This document shows positions 1-6,103 of a stretch of DNA of 8,570 bases, in pieces. Position numbers and translations under genes: made by a program. The stretch comes from CAZBBB01 sp964490005 (GTDB lineage: Bacteria; Planctomycetota; B15-G4). Each line of letters opens with the position of its first letter. The stretch's first letter is position 1. Location of the stretch: NCBI GenBank assembly GCA_964490005.1, contig CAZBBB010000123.1:1-8570 (forward strand), given 5' to 3'. The notes beneath the pieces were generated by a model. It worked only from the letters and a program-made list of their open reading frames with translations, did no database searches and was not told the DNA's origin.

Positions 1-1
1 C

Positions 2-517
2 TCAGCGCGCGCCCGGCCGGCTCGCCAGCCACTCCTGCACGTTGCGGCGGATCTCGCGGTCGCCGCCGCTGAGCAGCGCCTCGCCCTGCGGCGTCAGCGC
101 CAGCACCGCGACGCGCCGGTGCGCCGCGCGCCAGTCGCCGTTCTCGTCGTGCGGGTCGTGCTCCAGCCGGCGCAGCCAGCCGGCCAGGCCCTCGCCCTCG
201 GCGGGACGGCACAGCACCACCGCCAGCACGCGCCGTCCGAGCCGGTGCATGTGGCGCAGGTCGCACTCGTGCACCAGCCGCAGCAGGCGCTGGCGCACGT
301 CGGCGGTCGAGCGGCTGCTCGCGTCGAGCCCCACGAGCTGCAGCGCGCCCTCCCAGCGGAAGTGCCAGCAGGGGTCGCCCATCGAGTTGGGCGCGTCGAC
401 CGCCGCCTTGAGCGCCTCGACGGCGGCCAGCAGCCGCGGATCGGCCGGGTCGTTCACCGTCGAGGGCGGCGTGCGGGTGGCGATCGCGCGGCGGGCGCGC
501 CAGCGGTCGAGGAACAT
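2..517 (-). CDS. Hypothetical protein, 171 aa, third gene of the minus-strand operon
   Basis: I do not recognise this protein. It starts at an ATG (515-517) and ends at a TGA at the very left of the window, so it appears complete. It has no signal peptide or membrane segment and looks soluble and cytoplasmic, with a basic N-terminus (LDRWRARRAIATR). Aromatic and charged residues cluster near residues 50-56 (CWHFRWEG), and a His/Arg-rich stretch follows at about 83-95 (HECDLRHMHRLGRR). The C-terminal third is mostly predicted helix and strand with no motif I can name. It lies 30 bases after the alpha/beta hydrolase on the same strand, so co-transcription is likely. A GGAGG sequence lies upstream, but its spacing to the ATG (about 14 bases) is long, so the exact start is less certain than the frame. 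The opposite-strand frames here are GC-driven shadows. Confidence 0.7.
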   Translation of the reverse strand: MFLDRWRARRAIATRTPPSTVNDPADPRLLAAVEALKAAVDAPNSMGDPCWHFRWEGALQLVGLDASSRSTADVRQRLLRLVHECDLRHMHRLGRRVLAVVLCRPAEGEGLAGWLRRLEHDPHDENGDWRAAHRRVAVLALTPQGEALLSGGDREIRRNVQEWLASRPGAR

Positions 518-547
518 GGGCGCGAGTGTACCCTCCGCGCCCTCCGC

Positions 548-1207
548 TCAAGGCGCGGCGTCGCGGCACGCCGCGTCGACCCAGGCCTCGGCCGCCGCGC
601 GCACCGCGTCGAGCCGGCCGTGGAACAGGTGCCCCGCGCCCGGCGCCTCGATCAGGCGCGGCGGCACGCGACAGCCTTCGGCGAAAGCGCGCACGGCGGC
701 GATCGGCACGAGTTCGTCGTCCTGCGCGGCGAGGATCGTGAGCGGCTGATCGGTCGCGGCGATGGCGGAGTAGTCGTAGCGCGGCACGGGCGGCGCGATG
801 GCGAGCAGCGCCCGCACGCGCCGATCGTGCAGCGCCGCGCTCAGCCCGACGTAGCTCCCGAAGCTGAAGCCCGCCACGAGCAGCGCGCCGCGCCGCCCCT
901 CGGCGCCCGCCAGCTCGGCCAGCGCGTCGAGCGCCGCGCGCGCGTCCTCGACCTCGCCGCGCCCCTCGTCGTGCTCGCCCTCGCTCCCGCCCGCGCCGCG
1001 GAAGTTGAAGCGCAGCACGTGCAGGCCGCGCTCGCGCAGGCACTTCGCGACCGCGAACACGACCTTGTTGTCCATCGTGCCGCCGTGCAGCGGGTGCGGA
1101 TGGCAGACGAGCGCGCCGACCGGCCCGCCGCGCGGAGCCGGCGCCTGCGGCGGATCGTGGCGCGCGCGCAGCACGCCGGCCGGCGAGCGCAGGCTCGTCT
1201 CGGGCAC
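548..1207 (-). CDS. Alpha/beta hydrolase, COG2945-like (dienelactone hydrolase superfamily)
   Basis: This 219-aa cytoplasmic hydrolase has the alpha/beta-hydrolase catalytic set. The nucleophile elbow is GFSFGS with Ser115, the acid is probably Asp164 in AQDDELVP, and the histidine is His193 in GAGHLFHG. The N-terminal HPHPLHGGTMDNKVV (about 36-50) and FNFRGAGGSEGEHDEG (about 68-82) are hallmarks of the small COG2945 family; they lie around the oxyanion region and the loop after strand 4. Length matches that family. The physiological substrate is unknown; esterase or thioesterase activity is plausible by family only. The start is a GTG (1205-1207) four bases after the TAG stop of the upstream phosphatase-like lipoprotein gene, with a GGGG run just before it. 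Such tight spacing indicates translational coupling in one operon. Confidence 0.88.
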   Translation of the reverse strand: MPETSLRSPAGVLRARHDPPQAPAPRGGPVGALVCHPHPLHGGTMDNKVVFAVAKCLRERGLHVLRFNFRGAGGSEGEHDEGRGEVEDARAALDALAELAGAEGRRGALLVAGFSFGSYVGLSAALHDRRVRALLAIAPPVPRYDYSAIAATDQPLTILAAQDDELVPIAAVRAFAEGCRVPPRLIEAPGAGHLFHGRLDAVRAAAEAWVDAACRDAAP

Positions 1208-1211
1208 GCCC

Positions 1212-1781
1212 CTACCAGCCGGCGCGGCGGTGCGCCCAGTCGCCGATGAAGGCCACCAGTTCGCCGCTCTTGAGGCCGAGCTGCCGCGCGCGCGCCACGG
1301 CCTGCTCGGGCGGCACGCCCAGGTCCTTGATCTCGTGGATGGCCCACAGCGCCGCCACGCGGTTGCCCGAGCTGCAATGCAGCAGGATCGGCCCGTCGTG
1401 CTCGCGCACCTCCTTGAGGAACGCGGCCACCTTGGCGTCGTCGAGCGTCGCCGGCACGAAGGGCACCGAGACGTAGCGCATGCCCAGCATGCGCACGTAC
1501 TGGCCCTCGTCGTAGGACATCTCGGAGTCGGGGCGCGCGTTGATCACCAGCGTGACGCCCGCGTCGCGCGCGTTGACGAGCCCCTCGGGCGTGGGTTGCC
1601 CGGCGACGTACACGCTGCCCACGCGCCGGATCGACGCGATGCCCTCGAGCTGCACGTCGGCGATCGGCAGGGGCCCGAGCGGCGCGCGCGGCTCCTCGAC
1701 GGCCGCGCAGGCGCCGAGCGGCAGGCACAGGGCGAGGGCCGCGCCCAGCCGCGCGGCGAAGCGGAATCGTGGGGTGCTCAT
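1212..1781 (-). CDS. Lipoprotein with CX4R phosphatase-like domain (DUF442/Blh-type)
   Basis: This 189-aa protein begins with a lipoprotein signal: basic MSTPRFRFAARLG, a hydrophobic stretch, then the lipobox LGAC with Cys25 as the predicted lipidated residue. The mature part has the pattern of the bacterial DUF442/beta-lactamase-hydrolase-like and DSP-like phosphatase fold: VYVAGQPTPEGL (about 58-69), VINARPDSE (about 79-87), then the P-loop HCSSGNR with Cys136 and Arg141, followed by the family-like VAALWA. The P-loop spacing is CX4R, as in rhodaneses and Blh proteins, not the CX5R of classical tyrosine phosphatases. True substrate and activity (phosphatase or sulfur transfer) are therefore open. 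I chose the ATG at 1779-1781 because it precedes a proper lipoprotein signal and has GGAG eight bases upstream; the frame stays open further upstream only by GC bias. It is the first gene of a three-gene operon. Confidence 0.82.
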   Translation of the reverse strand: MSTPRFRFAARLGAALALCLPLGACAAVEEPRAPLGPLPIADVQLEGIASIRRVGSVYVAGQPTPEGLVNARDAGVTLVINARPDSEMSYDEGQYVRMLGMRYVSVPFVPATLDDAKVAAFLKEVREHDGPILLHCSSGNRVAALWAIHEIKDLGVPPEQAVARARQLGLKSGELVAFIGDWAHRRAGW

Positions 1782-1953
1782 CGGACGTGCTCCAGCGGCG
1801 CGCCGCGATCGGGCGCCGCGAGACCCGATGATCGCAGATGCGCACCCCGCGCCGCGAGCCGCGCTCAACTCGCCGCCACCCGGCGCCGATGCAGGGAACT
1901 TCGCGCGCGCCCTCCCCGCCGCCCGCACGGCACCGTCCCCGGAGACCGACCCC
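1782..1953. promoter_or_regulatory. Divergent intergenic region between lipoprotein operon and FG-GAP gene
   Basis: This 172-base gap separates two genes transcribed away from each other, so it should hold both promoters. Shine-Dalgarno sequences are visible at each end: GGAG on the minus strand (plus-strand ctcc at 1790-1793) and GGAG on the plus strand at 1941-1944. I cannot point to convincing -35/-10 boxes. It contains an imperfect inverted repeat, listed separately. Confidence 0.5.
1805..1835. repeat. Imperfect inverted repeat in the lipoprotein operon leader
   Basis: ATCGGG at 1808-1813 pairs with CCCGAT at 1824-1829 across a 10-base spacer. The flanking GCG and CGC can extend the pairing if a three-base bulge is allowed. 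It lies 24-54 bases upstream of the lipoprotein start codon, inside its likely promoter or leader. It could be an operator or an mRNA hairpin. In DNA this GC-rich, short inverted repeats arise easily by chance. Confidence 0.3.
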
Positions 1954-3843
1954 ATGCATCGCTTCGCCCGCCGCCTGCTCACCGCGCTGCTGCTCGCCGC
2001 GCCCGTCGCGCCGACCGCGTCGGCGCAGAACCGACAGATCGAACTGGCCTGGCTGCGCAACGCCGGCGCGAGCCTGACGGGCGCCGTCGCGGGCGACGAG
2101 TCGGGCTGGTCGGTGGCCGACGCCGGCGACGTGAACGGCGACGGGCGCGCCGACCTGCTCGTCGGGAGCTGGATGGCCGACCCCGACGGCAAGGCCGACG
2201 CGGGCATGGCCTGGCTGGTCTACGGCGCCTCGAGCCTGCAGGGCGACGTCTCCTTGAGCGCGGCGGCCGTCGCCTTCAAGGGCGACATGGTCGGCGAGCG
2301 CGCCGGCCACGCCGTGGCGGGCGCCGGCGACATCGACGGCGACGGCTACGACGACGTGCTCATCGGCGCGCCGCTCAGTTCGCCCAACGGCTCGGGCTCG
2401 GGCCGCGCCTACCTCGTGCGCGGCGGCCCGGCCCTGCCGCCGGTGATCGAGCTCGGCGCGCTGGGCGCGCTCGGCACGGTCTTCAACGGCGTGGGTTGGA
2501 ACATCATCCCGCAGCTCAAGTCGGACGCCGCGGGCGAGTCGGTCGCGCGCGCCGGCGACGTGAACGGCGACGGCTGGGGCGACCTGGTCATCGGCGCGCG
2601 CGGCAGCAGCCAGGCGGGCTTCACCGTCGGCGGCCAGGCCTTCATCGTCTACGGCGGGCCGGCGCTGCCGGCCGTGTTCGAGCTGTCGACGATCATGACC
2701 ACGGGCCTCGGCGGCGTGGCCTGCAACGGCGCGGCCAACAGCGACCAGGCCGGCCACCTCGTGGCCGGCGCCGGCGACGTCGACGGCGACGGCTACGACG
2801 ACGTGCTCGTGGGCGCCAAGCTGGCCAACCCCGGCGGCAAGAGCAACGCCGGCTCGGTCTACCTGATCTACGGCGGCCCGAGCCTGCCGGCCAGCATCGG
2901 CCTGGGCGCGCTCGGCGCGCTGGGCGTCACGCTCAACGGCAACAACGTCGAGGACCAGCTCGGTTGGGCGCTCGACGGCGGCGGCGACCTGAACGGCGAC
3001 GGCTACGCCGACATCGTCGCGACCTCGCCGCTGACCGACGTGCTGCCCAACGACGACAAGGGGCGCACCTACGTCGTCTACGGCGGCCCGTCGCTGCCGG
3101 GCACGATCAACGTCGCGACGCTCGGCGCCGGCGGCGTGACGATCACCGGCGCGCTGGCGGGCGACCGCGCCGGCACGGCCGTGTCGCTCGGCGGCGACTT
3201 CAACCGCGACGGCTACGACGACCTGCTCATCGGCGTCGAGAACGCCGACCCGAACGGCCAGACCAACGCCGGCGCCGCGACGCTGGTCTTCGGCGGGCCG
3301 GCCCTGCCCGCCGGCCTCTCGCTCACGACGCTCGACGCGCGCGGCGTGGTCTTCGCGGGCGCCGCGCCCGCCGACATCGCCGGCAGCGCCGTGAGCTTCG
3401 CCGGCGACGTCGACGGCGACGGCTTTCACGACCTGCTCGTCGGCGCGCGCGGGGCCGACCCGAGCGGCCTGTCCGGCGCCGGTCGCAGCTACCTCGTGCG
3501 CGGCGCCTGCCATCTGTTGCAGGCCGCCGGCCCGGTGGCCGAGGGCGGCACGCTGGCCTTCCGCATCCACGGCGCGCCGCTCGTCCCCTACCTGATGTTC
3601 GTCGCGCCGGCCGCGCTGCCCGCGCCGCTGAACACGCCGCTCGGCCCCTTCTGGCTGATCAACCACTTCGACCTGTTCAGCCTGTCCTTCGGCGCCAACG
3701 GCGAGAGCAAGCTCACGCTCACCATGCCGGCGCCGGGCGAGATCCCCGGGCTCGCGGGGCTCACGCTGCACTGCCAGGCCCTGGGGCAGCCGCAGGGCGA
3801 GCAGTGCGACACGACCTACCTGCTGAGCTTCACGGTGGAGTGA
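1954..3843 (+). CDS. Secreted seven-bladed FG-GAP (integrin-type) beta-propeller protein
   Basis: This 629-aa protein starts at ATG 1954, with GGAG nine bases upstream. A Sec signal peptide follows directly (MHRFARRLL..., hydrophobic core, predicted cleavage after ASA at residue 24). Seven FG-GAP repeats of the form GD[VILF][ND]GDG..D[LVI][LV].G start with their first calcium-site Asp near residues 59, 126, 202, 275, 345, 415 and 485. Spacing is about 70 residues, as expected for a seven-bladed integrin-like propeller with Ca2+ loops. Repeat 6 has DFNRDG in place of DxNGDG, and repeat 5 lacks the usual LIG ending (DIVATS). Blades are linked by repeated YGGP.LP segments. Residues from about 519 form a separate beta-rich C-terminal domain containing LAGLTLHCQAL. 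Such proteins are usually exported and bind ligands or surfaces; no catalytic residues are visible and the ligand is unknown. The 3' end overlaps the convergent PAS gene by 14 bases. Confidence 0.92.
   Translation: MHRFARRLLTALLLAAPVAPTASAQNRQIELAWLRNAGASLTGAVAGDESGWSVADAGDVNGDGRADLLVGSWMADPDGKADAGMAWLVYGASSLQGDVSLSAAAVAFKGDMVGERAGHAVAGAGDIDGDGYDDVLIGAPLSSPNGSGSGRAYLVRGGPALPPVIELGALGALGTVFNGVGWNIIPQLKSDAAGESVARAGDVNGDGWGDLVIGARGSSQAGFTVGGQAFIVYGGPALPAVFELSTIMTTGLGGVACNGAANSDQAGHLVAGAGDVDGDGYDDVLVGAKLANPGGKSNAGSVYLIYGGPSLPASIGLGALGALGVTLNGNNVEDQLGWALDGGGDLNGDGYADIVATSPLTDVLPNDDKGRTYVVYGGPSLPGTINVATLGAGGVTITGALAGDRAGTAVSLGGDFNRDGYDDLLIGVENADPNGQTNAGAATLVFGGPALPAGLSLTTLDARGVVFAGAAPADIAGSAVSFAGDVDGDGFHDLLVGARGADPSGLSGAGRSYLVRGACHLLQAAGPVAEGGTLAFRIHGAPLVPYLMFVAPAALPAPLNTPLGPFWLINHFDLFSLSFGANGESKLTLTMPAPGEIPGLAGLTLHCQALGQPQGEQCDTTYLLSFTVE
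2128..3437 (+). repeat. Seven tandem FG-GAP calcium-loop repeats within the propeller gene
   Basis: DNA encoding the GD.[ND]GDG..D core recurs with the first Asp codon at 2128, 2329, 2557, 2776, 2986, 3196 and 3406. The last three intervals are exactly 210 bases. The cores of repeats 2 and 4 are nearly identical at DNA level: gacggcgacggctacgac and flanking bases are shared, with differences mainly in Ile versus Val codons. This fits either relatively recent blade duplication or strong protein constraint combined with biased codon use. Confidence 0.85.
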
Positions 3844-4282
3844 GGCGCAGCCGCTCGAGCAGCGCGCGGTGACGCGCCTCCAGCGCGTGCAGTTGCGCGC
3901 GGGCGAGGCGTTCGACGCTGTGGTCGGTGGCGATGCAGGCGACGAGCGACTCGCCCGCGAGCGCGCCGGGCAGCAGGGCGCGCCGCACGCGCAGGACCAG
4001 CGCGCAGCCGTCGAAGTCCCAGGTCTCGTCCTCGTCTCCGGGCGCGTCGCCCGCCAGCAGCGCCGCGCCGCGCCGGCGCAGATGCTCGGCGAGCGGGCCC
4101 GGCAGCACGGCGGCCAGCGCGGCGCCGGGCAGTTGCTCGGGCGCGCGGCCGACCAGCAGCGCGAAGGCCGCGTTGCCCCACGCGAGCCGACCGGCGGCGT
4201 CGTGAACGCAGACCGGATGCGGCAGCGCCTGCGCCAGCGCCAGCGCGGCGCGCGCGCTCAGGCCCGGGGCGCGGGCGACCAT
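3830..4282 (-). CDS. Stand-alone PAS-domain protein
   Basis: This 150-aa soluble protein has one PAS-like sensor domain and no visible output domain. PAS signatures are the N-terminal helix (SARAALALAQALPHPV), CVHDAAGRLAWGNAAFALLVGR (about 25-46, matching the 'D..G.i.w.N.af..l.G' pattern), LPGAAL...LP (about 51-61), and the final strands around LVLRVRRALLPG and SLVACIATDHS. After the PAS fold comes a helix (VERLARAQLHALEARHRALLERL) resembling the linker that normally leads into a GGDEF, kinase or other effector, but the protein stops there. Its start overlaps the 3' end of the HD-GYP gene by 25 bases, indicating coupled expression and probably shared signalling. No clear Shine-Dalgarno is seen, consistent with coupling. 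The stop lies inside the end of the convergent FG-GAP gene. The ligand cannot be predicted. Confidence 0.78.
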   Translation of the reverse strand: MVARAPGLSARAALALAQALPHPVCVHDAAGRLAWGNAAFALLVGRAPEQLPGAALAAVLPGPLAEHLRRRGAALLAGDAPGDEDETWDFDGCALVLRVRRALLPGALAGESLVACIATDHSVERLARAQLHALEARHRALLERLRLTPP

Positions 4283-5259
4283 GACGGCTCGGCGATCGAC
4301 GGCGGCTCGCCGAAGGTGCCCGCGCGCAGCGCCCGGCCGAAGCGCTCGACGAGCGCCGGGTCCCAGCAGCCCGCGCGCGACTCCTCGTCCAGGATCGCCA
4401 GCGCGCGCGCCGGCGACAGCGCGGCCTTGTAGCAGCGCTCGCTCACGAGCGCCTCGTAGACGTCGACGACCTGGAAGACGCGCGCCAGCAGCGGGATGGC
4501 CTCGCCGCGCAGCCCGAAGGGATAGCCGCTGCCGTCGAAGCGCTCGTGGTGATGGCGGATGACGGGCACGACCTCGCGCAGCGTCACGAGCCGCTCGCAG
4601 ATGCGCGCCCCGATGAGCGGGTGCTGCTCGACGACGCGGCGCTCCTCCGGCGAGAGCGGGCCCCGCTTGTTGAGCACGTCGAAGGGCACGCCCACCTTGC
4701 CGATGTCGTGCAGGTAGCCGGCGCGCTCGAGCGCCAGCCGGTCGCGCTCGGCCAGACCGAGCACCTCGCCGAAGGCCCGCGCGAGGCGCGCGCAGCGCTC
4801 CATGTGGCCGCGCGCGTCGAGGCAGCGGATGTCGACGATGTCGGCCAGCGCGTAGAGCACGGCGCAGCCGTCCTCGACGTCGCGCAGCGAACGGCCGCGC
4901 ACGCCGAGCGAGCGCGCCGCGGCGGCCAGTTCGTCGGGCGGGCAGGGCCGGGCGACGAAGCAGTCGGCGCCCGACGCGTAGCTCGCGATGCGCGTCTTCT
5001 CGTCGCCGCGCCGCGAGTGCGCCAGGATCGGCACGTGGCAGGTGAGCGGGTCGTCGCGCAGCGCGCGCGCCACCTCGAAGCCCGACAGGTCGGGCAGCTC
5101 GAGCGCGAGCACGATCAGGTCGGGCGGCGCACGGCGCGCCTGCGCCAGCGCCGAGGCGCCGCTCGTGCAGGGCAACAGGTGGCAGCCCTCGGCGCCCAGC
5201 GCCCGCTCGATGAAGGGCAGCTCGCCCGGCGCGCCGTCGACCACGAGCACGTCGATCAC
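4258..5259 (-). CDS. HD-GYP domain protein with degenerate receiver (c-di-GMP phosphodiesterase candidate)
   Basis: With the GTG start at 5257-5259 this is a 333-aa protein. Residues 2-120 form a CheY-like receiver, but key residues are lost: the acidic pair is DG (Asp8-Gly9), the phospho-acceptor position in PDLIVLALELPDLSG is Ala52 instead of Asp, and the conserved Lys before Pro is Arg104. Residues about 140-315 form an HD-GYP domain with a complete motif set: His152, HDIGK (His184-Asp185), HP (His213), HH (237-238), GSGYP (243-247, within ERFDGSGYP) and VVDVYEAL with Asp266. Active HD-GYP enzymes hydrolyse c-di-GMP to pGpG/GMP. The conserved metal ligands argue for catalysis; the receiver argues against phosphorylation control. 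GTG 5259 has GGGGACAGG upstream and begins directly at the receiver strand. An alternative GTG at 5281-5283 would add eight residues. The downstream PAS gene overlaps it. Confidence 0.88.
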   Translation of the reverse strand: MIDVLVVDGAPGELPFIERALGAEGCHLLPCTSGASALAQARRAPPDLIVLALELPDLSGFEVARALRDDPLTCHVPILAHSRRGDEKTRIASYASGADCFVARPCPPDELAAAARSLGVRGRSLRDVEDGCAVLYALADIVDIRCLDARGHMERCARLARAFGEVLGLAERDRLALERAGYLHDIGKVGVPFDVLNKRGPLSPEERRVVEQHPLIGARICERLVTLREVVPVIRHHHERFDGSGYPFGLRGEAIPLLARVFQVVDVYEALVSERCYKAALSPARALAILDEESRAGCWDPALVERFGRALRAGTFGEPPSIAEPSWSPAPRA

Positions 5260-5389
5260 GGCCTGTCCCCGGTCGACGAGCACGCGTGATGGCCCCTTTC
5301 CGCTTCGGTGGAGAGAGCGCCGCGGGCCCGATCCGCGGCTCGGCAGCAAGCCGGACGAACCGGCCCGGCCCGACTAACCGCCGCGCCGC
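5260..5389. other. Gap between deoC and the HD-GYP gene, with a weak hairpin
   Basis: This 130-base gap is the longest non-coding interval in the minus-strand cluster, so the HD-GYP/PAS pair may have its own promoter here. No convincing promoter boxes are seen. On the minus strand GCCGG-TTCGT-CCGGC (5350-5364) can form a five-pair hairpin about 25 bases after the deoC stop. No U-tract follows, so it is at best a weak terminator. Confidence 0.3.
5262..5270 (-). promoter_or_regulatory. Shine-Dalgarno deciding the HD-GYP GTG start
   Basis: On the minus strand GGGGACAGG sits just before GTG 5259, placing the G-rich core six to seven bases upstream. This favours that GTG over GTG 5283. The longer TTG-initiated frame from 5349 encodes an N-terminal extension with no resemblance to a receiver. 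Confidence 0.5.
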
Positions 5390-6103
5390 CTACTCGCCCG
5401 CGACGAGCGCCAGCGACGCCGAGCAGCCGAGGCGGTCGGCGCCGGCGGCCACGAGCCGCAGGGCCGTCTGCCGGTCGCGGATGCCGCCCGAGGCCTTGAT
5501 GCGCGCGCGGCGGCCGACGGCCGCGCGCAGCAGTTCGACGTCCGCCACGGTCGCGCCGCCGCCGGAGAAGCCGGTGCAGGTCTTGACGAAGTCGGCGCCG
5601 GCGGCGACGGCCGCGCGCGCGGCGACGGTCTTCTGCCGTTCGTCGAGCAGGGCCGTCTCGAGAATGACCTTCAGGCGCCGCTCGGAGGCCGCGACCGGCC
5701 CGTCGGCCTCGCGCAGCGCGCGCACGACGCCGGCGATCTCGCGCTTGACGGCCGCCAGCGCCGCCTCGTCGATCGGGCCGCCCCCCGCCGGCACGGCCGA
5801 GAGCAGCCAGCCGAGCTGCAGCACCATGTCGACCTCGTGCGCGCCGGCGGCGATCGCGGCACGCGCCTCGGCCGCCTTGAGCCGCGCCGTCTGCGCGCCC
5901 AGCGGGAAGCCCGCGACCGTGACGACGCGCGCCGGGCCGCGCAGCGCCGCGACGGCGGTCGCCACCCAGATCGGGTTGACGCACACGGCGGCGAAGCCGT
6001 GCTCGTCGGCGGCGGCGCACAGTTCCAGCACGTCCGCGCGCACGACCTGCGGGCGCAGGTCGGTGTGCTCGATGCGCGGCGCGAGCGCGGGCGACTCGTT
6101 CAG
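5390..6103 (-). CDS. deoC: Deoxyribose-phosphate aldolase (DeoC)
   Basis: DeoC is a cytoplasmic class I aldolase that reversibly cleaves 2-deoxyribose-5-phosphate to glyceraldehyde-3-phosphate and acetaldehyde in deoxynucleoside catabolism. The whole TIM-barrel signature set is visible: IEHTDLRP (about 11-18, equivalent to IDHTLLKP), VCVNP (40-44), VAGFPLGAQT (63-72), HEVDMVLQLG with Asp92, LKVILET (144-150), DFVKTCTGF with the Schiff-base Lys174, and RIKASGGIRD with the second active-site Lys203. At 237 aa the length is typical of the bacterial short form. No ATG, GTG or TTG lies just upstream of IEHTDLRP in this frame. The best start is CTG 6101-6103, which overlaps the TGA of the rhodanese gene as CTGA and gives a normal-length N-terminus. 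It is co-directional and almost certainly translationally coupled with the rhodanese gene. Confidence 0.92.
   Translation of the reverse strand: MNESPALAPRIEHTDLRPQVVRADVLELCAAADEHGFAAVCVNPIWVATAVAALRGPARVVTVAGFPLGAQTARLKAAEARAAIAAGAHEVDMVLQLGWLLSAVPAGGGPIDEAALAAVKREIAGVVRALREADGPVAASERRLKVILETALLDERQKTVAARAAVAAGADFVKTCTGFSGGGATVADVELLRAAVGRRARIKASGGIRDRQTALRLVAAGADRLGCSASLALVAGE

Noticed and set aside
1782..2207. N-terminal extension of the lipoprotein gene frame up to 2207
   Set aside because: It would overlap the start of the FG-GAP gene and hide a good lipoprotein signal that follows ATG 1781 and its Shine-Dalgarno.
841..3771. A 976-codon open frame on the minus strand, and a similar 955-codon frame on the plus strand (1005-3872)
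   Set aside because: They run across or antisense to genes with clear motifs. Their translations are dominated by Arg, Ala, Gly and Val with no domain. Long empty frames are expected in DNA this GC-rich.
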